Shown piece by piece: positions 6,747-13,471 of a DNA stretch of 13,471 nt (positions within the stretch are counted from its first letter, which is position 1; each line of letters opens with the position of its first letter). The notes under the pieces were generated by a model, which saw nothing but the letters and a program-made list of their open reading frames with translations, ran no database searches and had not been told where the DNA came from. Made by a program: the position numbers and the translations under genes. The DNA comes from Gammaproteobacteria bacterium (GTDB lineage Bacteria; Pseudomonadota; Gammaproteobacteria; Steroidobacterales; Steroidobacteraceae). The stretch covers positions 1 through 13,471 of the forward strand of contig JASHYG010000309.1 in assembly GCA_030043215.1 (NCBI GenBank). Direction: 5' to 3'.

Positions 6747-9275
6747 GTGGATCTGATCCGTATCGGACCCTTCGAGCTGTATCCGTCCGAGCGACTGCTG
6801 TGCGCCGGAGGCAAGCCCGTCGAGCTCGGAGGGCGCGCCTTCGACCTCCTGCTCGTCCTCGCCGAGAATCCCGGACGGCTGGTCACCAAATCGACGCTGC
6901 TCGACCGGGTATGGCCCCGTCTCGTCGTCGATGAGAACAATCTGCCTGCGCAGATCGCGAGCTTGAGACGCGTCCTCGGCGCGGGCGCGATCCGAACCGT
7001 ACCGGGATTCGGCTACCGACTCGAGCTGGAAGTGTCGGCCGTCCCGGCCGACAAGGCGTCCGCGCCTGCTCCAGCCGCCCGGGAGCCGGAGCCGCCGCGG
7101 CTTACCGCATCACGCCGCGCTTGGCTGGACCGGCTCGGGCCGCTGCTCGGACGCGAGGACGACGTGCTCCGCATCCAGGAGGCCCTGGGTCGATCCTGCC
7201 TCGTGACGATCGTGGGCATTGCGGGAGTCGGCAAGACTCGGCTCGCTCAGGAGATCCTGGTGCGCGAGGCGGGGCGGCCCGCGAGCGTTGCATGGGTCCC
7301 CCTCGCGGCGATCGAGGACGTGCGGCACGTCCCCTCGGCGATCGCCCGGGCGCTCACGCTGTCGTTGCCGGACGGCGTCGACGGATTCGCCGCGCTCGGC
7401 CTGGCGCTCGAGAGAGTGCCCGTCCTGCTGATTCTCGACTGCGCGGAGCACCTCGTCGAGAGCCTTGCGACGCCGTTGCTCGAGCTCGTGTCGCAGACAC
7501 AGGGCGTGCGCGCGCTGGTGACGAGCCAAACCCCTCTCGGCGTCGCCGGCGAAGTCGTCTATCGCCTGGCGGCGCTCCCCGTCCCCGAGCGCGGCACGCC
7601 GCAGGCGGACGCCGCGCAGTACGCGGCCGTCGCGCTCTTCGCGCGGCGGGCTGCGGCCGCGGACCGCACGTTCGAGCTATCGGCCGCGAGCACTCCGCTC
7701 GTTGCCGAGATCTGCAGGCGCCTCGATGGGATTCCGCTTGCGCTCGAGCTGGCAGCGGCCCGCGTACCGGCCCTCGGACTCGCCACGCTGCTCGAGCGGC
7801 TCGACGACCGATTCCGGCTGCTGAGGCTCGCCGGGTTGCGGGGCGATCCGCGTCATGGCGCGCTGCATGCCGCGTTTGAATGGAGCTATCACTTGCTCTC
7901 GGCATCCGAGCAGCGGGTGTTGAATAGACTCGGCACGTTTGCCGGAAGCTTCTCGCTCGCCGCCGCCGCGCGCTGCGTCGCCGACGGGACTCTCGACACG
8001 TCCGACGCGGTCGATCTCATCGGCCGGCTGGTCGACCGCTCGCTCGTCACGGTCCTCGCGTCCGACCCACCGCGTTACACGCTGCTCGAGACGGCCCGCC
8101 ACTACGCCCTCGAGAAGCTCACCGCCCAGGGAGAGCTCGACACCACGCGAGGACGCATGGCCGCGACGATGCTGGATCTGCTCGACTCCGCCTATCAGCA
8201 GTACTGGTCGCTCGATGAGGCCATCTGGCTGCATCGCTACGAGCCGGAGATCGACAACGTGCGCGCGGCTCTCGAGTGGGCGGCGAAGCACGACCCCGCG
8301 CTCGCCGTCGCGCTGTTCGGCTCGGCCTGGCCCCTTTTCGTGGAGATGGATCTCTGCGCCGAAGGCCGCGCCCGCTACGCAGACTTGCTCGCATACCTCT
8401 CCGATGCCCTACCGCGCTCCCGCCTCGGCCGCTTCTGGGAAGCGATCGCGGCATACGACTCGGAGCGCCAGTTCGAGCGCGCACGGTACGCCGCGGAGCT
8501 CGCCGCGGCCATGCACGCCGAGACGGGCGACGCCCGGTCCCATTACCTCGCGCTGATGCAGGTCGCGCTGGGCTCGCGCGTCGACGCCGCCGCCTCGCGC
8601 TCGGCGTTCGACGCCGCCCGGCGTCAGGAGGATCCCGCGTGGCCGGCGCGTCTGCTCGCTCACGGGGCGCTGGTCGAAGGCGCACTGCTCACCAGGGCCG
8701 GCCAGTTCATCGAGGCCCGCACGGCGTACGAGCGGGCGGTCCGCTTGGCGCTGACGACCAGCGAGCGGCAGGCGCTCGCGGCAACCGTCAATATCGTCGA
8801 GCTGGATATCGCGTGCGGGAACACGGCGGCCGCTCTGCAGCTCGGCCGGCCGCTCGCGCTCAGCCTGCGGCACCTGGGACGCCGCGAGACGCGGTTCGAG
8901 CTCCTGGCGCTGACCTTCACCGCGCTGCTGCTCGCCAAGGAGCTCGGCGAGGCTCGCGCGACAGGCGCGGAGCTCTACGAGCTCGCCCTGCGGCTCAATA
9001 CCACCAGGCTCTATACGGTGCTCGATGCCATGGCGTTCCTCGCCTGCGAGGACCGCCGCTTTGACGTCGCGGCGCGCATTGCCGTCTTCTCCGATACCGC
9101 GCACGAGGCTCACGGGCAGGCGCGTCGGACCCCGGCCGAGGAGCGGGTGCGGGCCGAGGCGCTGTCCGTCCTCGAGACGCACATGGGGCCGGCCTGGCGG
9201 GTGGCCGGCAGCGCCCGCCGCGAGCCCTTGGATGAGGCGGGGGCCTGCTCGCTCGCCCTCGGGTTGCGGGCCTGA
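6747..9275 (+). CDS. Winged-helix STAND-type ATPase transcriptional regulator
   Basis: This 842-residue protein is a predicted DNA-binding, ATP-dependent switch. Residues 1-95 form an OmpR/PhoB-type winged helix (LIRIGPFELYPSERLL, GRAFDLLLVLAENPGRLVTK, DENNLPAQIASLRRVLG, IRTVPGFGYRLE). A Pro/Ala linker follows. An NB-ARC-like ATPase comes next: Walker A GIAGVGKT (157-164), Walker B VLLILDCAEHL (226-236), LVTSQTPLGVAGEVVYRL (257-274) and the family motif DGIPLALELAAARV (327-340). The last roughly 400 residues are helical, Ala/Leu/Arg-rich and probably TPR-like, the usual sensor part of such proteins. There is no receiver or kinase domain, so control is likely by ligand or protein binding to the tail, with ATP/ADP exchange. 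The start is GTG 6747, the only suitable start ahead of the first winged-helix strand, with a weak GGTAGG nine bases upstream. The Walker B has Cys-Ala where relatives often have Asn-Cys. Its targets are unknown; the flanking genes and its own promoter are candidates. Confidence 0.9.
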   Translation: MDLIRIGPFELYPSERLLCAGGKPVELGGRAFDLLLVLAENPGRLVTKSTLLDRVWPRLVVDENNLPAQIASLRRVLGAGAIRTVPGFGYRLELEVSAVPADKASAPAPAAREPEPPRLTASRRAWLDRLGPLLGREDDVLRIQEALGRSCLVTIVGIAGVGKTRLAQEILVREAGRPASVAWVPLAAIEDVRHVPSAIARALTLSLPDGVDGFAALGLALERVPVLLILDCAEHLVESLATPLLELVSQTQGVRALVTSQTPLGVAGEVVYRLAALPVPERGTPQADAAQYAAVALFARRAAAADRTFELSAASTPLVAEICRRLDGIPLALELAAARVPALGLATLLERLDDRFRLLRLAGLRGDPRHGALHAAFEWSYHLLSASEQRVLNRLGTFAGSFSLAAAARCVADGTLDTSDAVDLIGRLVDRSLVTVLASDPPRYTLLETARHYALEKLTAQGELDTTRGRMAATMLDLLDSAYQQYWSLDEAIWLHRYEPEIDNVRAALEWAAKHDPALAVALFGSAWPLFVEMDLCAEGRARYADLLAYLSDALPRSRLGRFWEAIAAYDSERQFERARYAAELAAAMHAETGDARSHYLALMQVALGSRVDAAASRSAFDAARRQEDPAWPARLLAHGALVEGALLTRAGQFIEARTAYERAVRLALTTSERQALAATVNIVELDIACGNTAAALQLGRPLALSLRHLGRRETRFELLALTFTALLLAKELGEARATGAELYELALRLNTTRLYTVLDAMAFLACEDRRFDVAARIAVFSDTAHEAHGQARRTPAEERVRAEALSVLETHMGPAWRVAGSARREPLDEAGACSLALGLRA

Positions 9276-9345
9276 CGCCCGCCGCCATGGGGCCCCGGCG
9301 CCCGCCCCCCCACCCGGCCAGGTCCCGCATCTGTGCGGAAGTGCC

Positions 9346-9375
9346 TTGAGGCCCATGCCTGCCTGATGCTATGTT
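9346..9375 (+). promoter_or_regulatory. Extended -10 promoter for the desaturase gene
   Basis: TTGAGG (9346-9351), an 18-base spacer and TATGTT (9370-9375) directly preceded by TGC make a good extended -10 promoter. The start point would be near 9382, so the leader is only about 20 bases. It implies that the desaturase can be expressed apart from the upstream regulator gene, in the 127-base gap between them. Confidence 0.5.
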
Positions 9376-9402
9376 GCCAAATCTTCCCGGGTAGCCCGAG
9401 TT

Positions 9403-10560
9403 ATGTCCGAGCCTGAGCAAATCGAGCGCAAGCCGCCGGTCATCCTGACGAATGCGCTGATCTTCTCGCTCACCTTGGCGGTTGCCGTCGTGAGCGTGCC
9501 CTGGTGGGGGCTCACTCACGGCTTCAAGGCCGCTTCGTGGGCGCTCTTCGCGTTCTTCCTGGTGGCGAACGGCATGTCGATCACCGGGGGCTACCACCGG
9601 CTCTGGGCGCACCGGACATACGATGCACACGTCGTGCTCAGGATCTTCTACCTGATCTTCGGCACCATGGCCCTGCAGAACAGCGTGCTCCATTGGTGCA
9701 GCGGGCATCGGCGCCACCATCTCAACGTCGACGATGACCGGCTCGACCCCTACTCCGCCGGGCGCGGCTTCTGGTTCTCTCACATCGGCTGGATGCTGCG
9801 GGACTACCCGAGCGGGATACCGGACTTCACGAACATTCCCGACCTCAAGCGGGACCCGCTCCTCGAATTCCAGCACCGGCACTATGCGCTCCTGACGAGC
9901 GTCACGAATTTCGGCTTTCCGCTCGCGGGAGGCTGGCTCATCGGGGACGTCTGGGGAACGTTCTTTCTCGCCGGGGTCCTGCGGCTCGTGCTGAGCCACC
10001 ACTTCACGTTCTTCGTCAACTCGCTCGCCCACATGTGGGGCAGCCGGCCGTACACCGAGGAGAACTCCGCGCGCGACAACCCGATCCTCGCGATCGTCAC
10101 GCACGGCGAGGGCTATCACAACTTCCACCACATCTTCGCGCACGACTACCGCAACGGGGCGCGCTGGTGGCAGTGGGATCCCACCAAGTGGCTCATCGCG
10201 AGCCTGCAGTGGGTCGGGCTCACGCGCCGGCTCAAGCGCACGCCGTTCTTCCAGATCCAGCGCGCGCTCCTCACGGTGCAGTTCCACCGCGCCCAGGCGA
10301 AGCTCGCCAAGCATCCGGACGCGAGCCGCGCCCCCTCGCACATCGAGCAGCTCCGGCATCGGATCGCGCAGGAGTACGACGCCTTCGCCGCTGCGGTGAG
10401 CGACTGGACCCGCCTCAGAGAGCAGTGGATCGAGGACAAGAAGCGCGCCGTGATCGAGCACTGGGAGCAGGCGCGCTTCCAGCAGCGGCTGCGCGAGATC
10501 GAGCGCAGCTTGAAGATCCAGAGTAGACGCCTGCGATCACTCCAGGCCCGACTCGCCTGA
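9403..10560 (+). CDS. Membrane fatty-acyl desaturase (acyl-CoA delta-9 type)
   Basis: This 385-residue integral membrane di-iron enzyme introduces a cis double bond into fatty acyl chains using O2 and reducing power from a redox partner. The three histidine boxes of the stearoyl-CoA desaturase class are intact: HRLWAH (65-70), HRRHH (102-106) and HNFHH (239-243), with a further conserved-looking NSLAHMWG (206-213). Hydrophobic segments lie around 18-33, 45-62, 78-95 and 170-195. From about residue 290 the protein turns into a charged, helical, probably coiled-coil tail of some 95 residues; longer bacterial members have comparable tails. The start is ATG 9403, with no clear ribosome site in a very short leader. 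It follows the ATPase regulator in the same direction, and membrane-fluidity control by that protein is possible but unproven. No ferredoxin or reductase gene is adjacent. Confidence 0.93.
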   Translation: MSEPEQIERKPPVILTNALIFSLTLAVAVVSVPWWGLTHGFKAASWALFAFFLVANGMSITGGYHRLWAHRTYDAHVVLRIFYLIFGTMALQNSVLHWCSGHRRHHLNVDDDRLDPYSAGRGFWFSHIGWMLRDYPSGIPDFTNIPDLKRDPLLEFQHRHYALLTSVTNFGFPLAGGWLIGDVWGTFFLAGVLRLVLSHHFTFFVNSLAHMWGSRPYTEENSARDNPILAIVTHGEGYHNFHHIFAHDYRNGARWWQWDPTKWLIASLQWVGLTRRLKRTPFFQIQRALLTVQFHRAQAKLAKHPDASRAPSHIEQLRHRIAQEYDAFAAAVSDWTRLREQWIEDKKRAVIEHWEQARFQQRLREIERSLKIQSRRLRSLQARLA

Positions 10561-10602
10561 CGCGCAGGGGGCTGCGCGCGCGCGGGGAGCGGCCGGCAGC
10601 GT

Positions 10603-11325
10603 ATGGGACGGATCTTCGAAGTCAGAAAAGCGACGATGTTCGCGCGGTGGAACCGCATGGCGAAGCAATTCGCCCGCATCGCGAAGGACATCACGATGGC
10701 CGTGAAGTCGGGAGGCACCGACCCGGCCGGCAATCCCACCCTGCGCAGGCTCATCCACAACGCCCGCGCCGTGAACATGCCGAAGGACAAGATCGAGGCG
10801 GCGATCAAGCGCGCCTCGGGGCGCGACGCGGCGAATTACCAGGAAGTGATCTACGAGGGCTACGCTCCCCACGGAGTCGCCCTGCTCGTCGAGACGGCGA
10901 CCGACAATCCGACGCGCACCGTTGCCGCCGTGCGCAACCTCATCACCAAGAACGGGGGCAATCTCGCGACGAGCGGCAGCGTCAGCTTCCTGTTCAAGAA
11001 GATGGGAGTGTTCCGCCTGAGCCCTGCAGGGATCGACCAGGACGAGCTCGAGCTCTACCTCATCGATCACGGCCTCGAGGAGATGGGGGAGAGCACCGGC
11101 GAGAAGGGCGAGCCGCAGCTCGTCATTCGCTGCGCGTTCGCCGATTTCGGCCACCTGCAGGAAGCCCTGGAAGCGCGCGGCATCGCCCCGCTCTCCGCGG
11201 AGCACGAGTATGTCTGCACGGTGCCGACCGAGCTCGCCGAGGTCGACGCCACCGAGGTCCTGACGCTCATCGACAAGCTCGAACAGGACGACGACGTGCA
11301 GCGGGTGTTTCACACCCTCGCCTGA
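10603..11325 (+). CDS. yebC: YebC/TACO1-family protein, Bacteroidota-like type
   Basis: This 240-residue protein has the three-domain YebC layout. Family members were long annotated as transcription regulators (PmpR), while mitochondrial TACO1 and recent bacterial work point to a role in translation, easing ribosome stalls. Seen here: a basic N-terminal helix region, [17 protein letters not shown] (32-48), [16 protein letters not shown] (58-73) and [20 protein letters not shown] (84-103), then TSGSVSFLF (123-131). The usual MAGHSKW start is replaced by [20 protein letters not shown], and the pattern with ANYQEV and YEGYAPHG resembles the form I associate with Bacteroidota. It is therefore probably a second paralogue rather than the copy that often neighbours ruvC. 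GGGGAG lies 13 bases before the ATG, rather far. It follows the desaturase by 42 bases and may share its transcript; it converges on the deformylase gene. Confidence 0.93.
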   Translation: MGRIFEVRKATMFARWNRMAKQFARIAKDITMAVKSGGTDPAGNPTLRRLIHNARAVNMPKDKIEAAIKRASGRDAANYQEVIYEGYAPHGVALLVETATDNPTRTVAAVRNLITKNGGNLATSGSVSFLFKKMGVFRLSPAGIDQDELELYLIDHGLEEMGESTGEKGEPQLVIRCAFADFGHLQEALEARGIAPLSAEHEYVCTVPTELAEVDATEVLTLIDKLEQDDDVQRVFHTLA

Positions 11326-11372
11326 GCGGCCTCCGGCGCTCCGGGCGCTCGCCCGGCCGCCCCTGAGCGGCC
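11321..11372. repeat. Direct repeat CCTGAGCGGCC around the yebC stop
   Basis: The 11-base unit CCTGAGCGGCC occurs at 11321-11331, where it contains the yebC stop codon, and again at 11362-11372, 41 bases apart. It may be a small duplication in the convergent gap. The second copy supplies the right arm of one of the hairpins described there. Confidence 0.4.
11341..11372. terminator. Two overlapping GC hairpins between convergent yebC and def
   Basis: CCGGGC-GCTC-GCCCGG (11341-11356) and GGCCGC-CCCTGA-GCGGCC (11355-11372) are perfect six-base stems overlapping by two bases, so the two structures compete. They fill the 55-base gap between the stop codons of yebC and def and read equally well on both strands. 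No U tract is present on either side, so termination, if it occurs, is probably factor-assisted. Confidence 0.4.
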
Positions 11373-11380
11373 CCGCCCGC

Positions 11381-11911
11381 CTAATCGGGCATCGGCGTCA
11401 TCTGTCCGGTGAGCGCATCCTCGAACCCAAAGCGGCTCAAGTCCCTGATCCTCTGCGGATAGAGAATGCCGTCGAGGTGATCGACCTCGTGCTGTACGAC
11501 GCGCGCGTGAAAGCCCTCGACCGTCCGGTCGATGGGCGTCCCATCGGGAGTGAACCCCCGATAGCGAAGCCTGCGGTAGCGCGGCACGAGACCCCGCAGG
11601 CCCGGCACCGAGAGGCAGCCCTCCCAGCCCTCCTCCTGCTCCTCCCCGAGCATCGTCAGCACGGGATTCACGAGCACCGTGTACGGCACCGGCGCCACGT
11701 GCGGATAGCGCGGATTGTCCTTCATCTCGAAGATCACGACGCGCGCGCTCACGCCGATCTGCGGCGCCGCGAGCCCGGCGCCGCTCAAGTCCCGCATCGT
11801 ATCGTCCATGTCCGCGACCAGGGCGTTGAGCTCGGGGCTCCCGACGACGGCGGGAGCCGCGACCTGCCGCAGCAGCGGATGCCCCATTCGCAGTACCGGC
11901 CTCACTGCCAT
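11381..11911 (-). CDS. def: Peptide deformylase
   Basis: This 176-residue metalloenzyme removes the formyl group from the N-terminal Met of new proteins in the cytoplasm. All three active-site motifs are intact: GAGLAAPQ (44-51), EGCLS (97-101) with the metal-binding Cys99, and HEVDH (141-145) with metal ligands His141 and His145 and catalytic Glu142. The length fits the family. The start is ATG 11911 (MAVRPVLRMGHPLL), 25 bases after the preceding gene. The frame stays open further upstream, to 12055, but that part overlaps the preceding gene and has no deformylase features. There is no clear ribosome site. It lacks the usual fmt neighbour, so it may be a second deformylase. It is the last gene of the HIRAN-OM protein-def unit. 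Confidence 0.95.
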   Translation of the reverse strand: MAVRPVLRMGHPLLRQVAAPAVVGSPELNALVADMDDTMRDLSGAGLAAPQIGVSARVVIFEMKDNPRYPHVAPVPYTVLVNPVLTMLGEEQEEGWEGCLSVPGLRGLVPRYRRLRYRGFTPDGTPIDRTVEGFHARVVQHEVDHLDGILYPQRIRDLSRFGFEDALTGQMTPMPD

Positions 11912-11936
11912 GCACGCGAGTGTATCTGCGTCGCGC

Positions 11937-12977
11937 TCAGAATGTGATGGGGCGCGCGAGGAACACGTCGGATCCGAACTCCATCTCGAAGCCGACCCCG
12001 ATCCCGGGGCTCGCCTCGCGGCGCTGCCACACGAAGTCTCTCGGCCAGTCGACACCTACCCGCACCTCGAGGATGAGCCAGTCCCGGAGAATGCTGCGGC
12101 GATACGCCACCTTGACGCCGTAGTCCTGCAGCGGCACCGGAGCCTCCGTCGCCCCGTCCACCTCGACCTCGGCCACCAAGGCGCGGCGCTCGGCGTAGGA
12201 GAAATACGCATCGAAGGTCGAGTAGCTGTTCCACCCGTAGGACCGCTGCGCGTACGTGGTCGAGGCGGTCCAGCTGAGCAGCAATCCCGGCGTGATCAAG
12301 CGCTGCAGATCGACCCGGTTCGTCGCACCGAAGCCTCCCTGGCTGCTCTGGTAGAACGCATCCTGGCGCCAGATGAGCACACCTTCGGAGGGGTCGCCGA
12401 TGACGTAGAGGTAGCCGCCCTTGAAGTAGGGGTCGAATCTCGACAGGGTCACCGGCAGTCCGGCCCCCGTGTCCCACTGCGCGCCGGGATGCAGCGGCTG
12501 ATCGTACTGGATGCCGAGCAGCGTCTCGTCCTGCGGGTAAGGCGCGTACGGATTGGGGAACACGCCGGAGGGCGCCTGGCTCTCGGAGACGAACTCCTCG
12601 GGGTTGAGCCGTCCGATGAAGGCGTGAAAGCTATCGCTCAGCTGCGGCAGCGGCACATCCCCGAGGAAGCGCAGGAGCGTGTGCATGCCGTCGTACCGGT
12701 CCCAGAGCAGCCCCGGGACGAGGCTGCCGGATGCCTGCTCGTAGGCCACGTCCGGCTCCTCGGAGCCGAACCAGCGATCGACGTGCATCGCGCTCTCCCA
12801 CACGGTGTCGTAGACCAGCTCGCGCACCTCGTCGAGCCACTGGTACTTCTGCGGCGGCACGATCGTCGTCGACTCGGCGGGAATCGAGGCATCGCCGGAG
12901 CTCTGGGAATGCGCCGGCGCCGATGCCGCCAGGAGCAGCAGTGCACAACCTACTCCGAGCGGCGGGTTCAGGCCCAA
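11937..12977 (-). CDS. Uncharacterised exported protein, likely outer-membrane beta-barrel
   Basis: I recall similar proteins in gammaproteobacteria but no assigned function. The 346 residues start with a signal peptide: a hydrophobic core (VGCALLLLAASA) and likely cleavage around residues 20-24 (APAHS). A helical-looking part with WLDEVRELVYDTVWESAMH, DRWFG (67-71) and then DVPLPQL (107-113) leads into a region rich in alternating, amphipathic strands (about 150-346) that ends in Phe after FLARPITF, as expected for a barrel recognised by the BAM machinery. The only start that keeps the signal peptide is TTG at 12977, with no good ribosome site. It lies 12 bases after the stop of the HIRAN gene and in the same frame, so translation probably depends on coupling. 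It precedes def by 25 bases. It could also be a periplasmic beta-rich protein. Confidence 0.7.
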   Translation of the reverse strand: MGLNPPLGVGCALLLLAASAPAHSQSSGDASIPAESTTIVPPQKYQWLDEVRELVYDTVWESAMHVDRWFGSEEPDVAYEQASGSLVPGLLWDRYDGMHTLLRFLGDVPLPQLSDSFHAFIGRLNPEEFVSESQAPSGVFPNPYAPYPQDETLLGIQYDQPLHPGAQWDTGAGLPVTLSRFDPYFKGGYLYVIGDPSEGVLIWRQDAFYQSSQGGFGATNRVDLQRLITPGLLLSWTASTTYAQRSYGWNSYSTFDAYFSYAERRALVAEVEVDGATEAPVPLQDYGVKVAYRRSILRDWLILEVRVGVDWPRDFVWQRREASPGIGVGFEMEFGSDVFLARPITF

Positions 12978-12989
12978 GGCTCTAAGACG

Positions 12990-13445
12990 TCAGGTCCTGA
13001 GCACCAGCGCGACGGCAGCCGCGATGAGCAGCGCGACGGCGAGCCGCAGGAGTGTCCAGGTGCCATCGGAGAGCCGGCGCGGCACGACCCGCCGCGCTCC
13101 GGCATGCTGGAATCCCAGAGCCGCATTACCTCGATAGAAGAAGGCCCGCACGATGAGCACGGGCGCATGCACTCCGCTCGACACGCAGATGAGGTGCGCG
13201 CGGTACCTCGCGCCGCGGTCGAGAAGCGGCGCGAGCTCCGCTGCGCGCTGCGCGGGCACGAAGCCGAGCGGCTTGCCGTGCGCCGTGAGCACCTGGATGG
13301 CGGCCGCCGCTCGCGCGTCGTGCCGCTCCATCACGAGCAGCACCGGCTCACCGGCCCTCGCCCGACGCTGGATGATCGGCGTTCTGCGCTCGCTCTGGCA
13401 GCCTGCCACCATGAAGCAGGCGGAGGCGAGAATCTCGTTCTTCAC
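12990..13445 (-). CDS. HIRAN-domain protein with C-terminal membrane anchor
   Basis: Residues about 9-105 fit the HIRAN domain: an opening strand ACFMVAG, ERRTPIIQ (19-26), GEPVLLVMERHDARAAAAIQ (32-51), KPLGFVPAQRAAELAPLLDR (58-77) and a last strand (VLIVRAFFYRG). In helicases such as HLTF this domain binds single-stranded DNA 3' ends, and in bacteria it also occurs alone or with nucleases. Here a basic linker (RRVVPRRL) and a hydrophobic segment (about 130-149, LLRLAVALLIAAAVALVL) follow, so I predict a tail-anchored protein with the domain in the cytoplasm. I give the GTG at 13445 as start, but the frame is open to the window edge (upstream residues TDDTAAER), so the true start may lie outside. 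Domain similarity is by eye and moderate: the usual Asn of the 'dNp.D..A' turn is not kept (RHDARAAAA). It is the first visible gene of the unit with the OM-type protein and def. Confidence 0.65.
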   Translation of the reverse strand: MKNEILASACFMVAGCQSERRTPIIQRRARAGEPVLLVMERHDARAAAAIQVLTAHGKPLGFVPAQRAAELAPLLDRGARYRAHLICVSSGVHAPVLIVRAFFYRGNAALGFQHAGARRVVPRRLSDGTWTLLRLAVALLIAAAVALVLRT

Positions 13446-13471
13446 CCGCTCCGCCGCAGTGTCATCCGTGT

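Noticed and set aside
9280..9300. Terminator CGCCG-11 nt-CGGCG after the regulator gene
   Set aside because: The stem is only five bases with a large loop and no U tract; the region is simply GC-rich and such pairs are expected by chance.
8995..10461. Minus-strand open frame of 488 codons
   Set aside because: It is antisense to the end of the ATPase regulator and most of the desaturase, both of which have clear motifs; it also crosses their intergenic gap.
11912..12055. Longer N-terminus for the deformylase, starting at 12055
   Set aside because: The extra residues overlap the exported-protein gene, show no deformylase features, and the ATG at 11911 gives the normal family length.

Overview
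The window is strongly GC-rich and densely coded. It is typical chromosomal DNA of a Gram-negative proteobacterium. The periplasmic glucan protein OpgG, a signal-peptide-bearing predicted outer-membrane protein and a full-length Lhr helicase all point that way. A GC-rich gammaproteobacterium (Xanthomonadales, Nevskiales or Steroidobacterales-like) is my best guess, but I cannot fix the genus. I see no tRNA, rRNA, insertion sequence, integrase or CRISPR array.

Left part, minus strand (1-6477): reading leftwards there is a small DUF4242 protein, a small EthD-like protein, the very large helicase Lhr, and then an OpgG/OpgD-type glucan biosynthesis protein whose 3' end runs off the window. The first three are closely spaced (77 and 44 bases) and look like one operon. 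opgG follows after 161 bases that hold a hairpin and a perfect 10-bp palindrome.

Centre, plus strand (6478-11325): a 269-base divergent intergenic region with a cluster of short palindromes and a perfect TATAAT box leads into an 842-residue regulator. This protein fuses an OmpR-type winged helix, a STAND/NB-ARC-like ATPase and an alpha-helical repeat tail. It is followed by a membrane fatty-acyl desaturase with its own extended -10 promoter, and by a YebC/TACO1-family protein of the type I associate with Bacteroidota.

Right part, minus strand (11381-13471): reading leftwards there is a HIRAN-domain protein with a C-terminal membrane anchor, an uncharacterised outer-membrane-type protein, and a peptide deformylase, separated by only 12 and 25 bases. 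This compact unit is the most unusual thing in the window. HIRAN domains are normally found in DNA-repair enzymes or alone, not tethered to a membrane beside an envelope protein.

The shared theme is loose: envelope (OpgG, the desaturase, the OM-type protein), genome repair (Lhr, HIRAN) and translation (YebC, deformylase). Apart from the two minus-strand operons I see no sign of one dedicated pathway.
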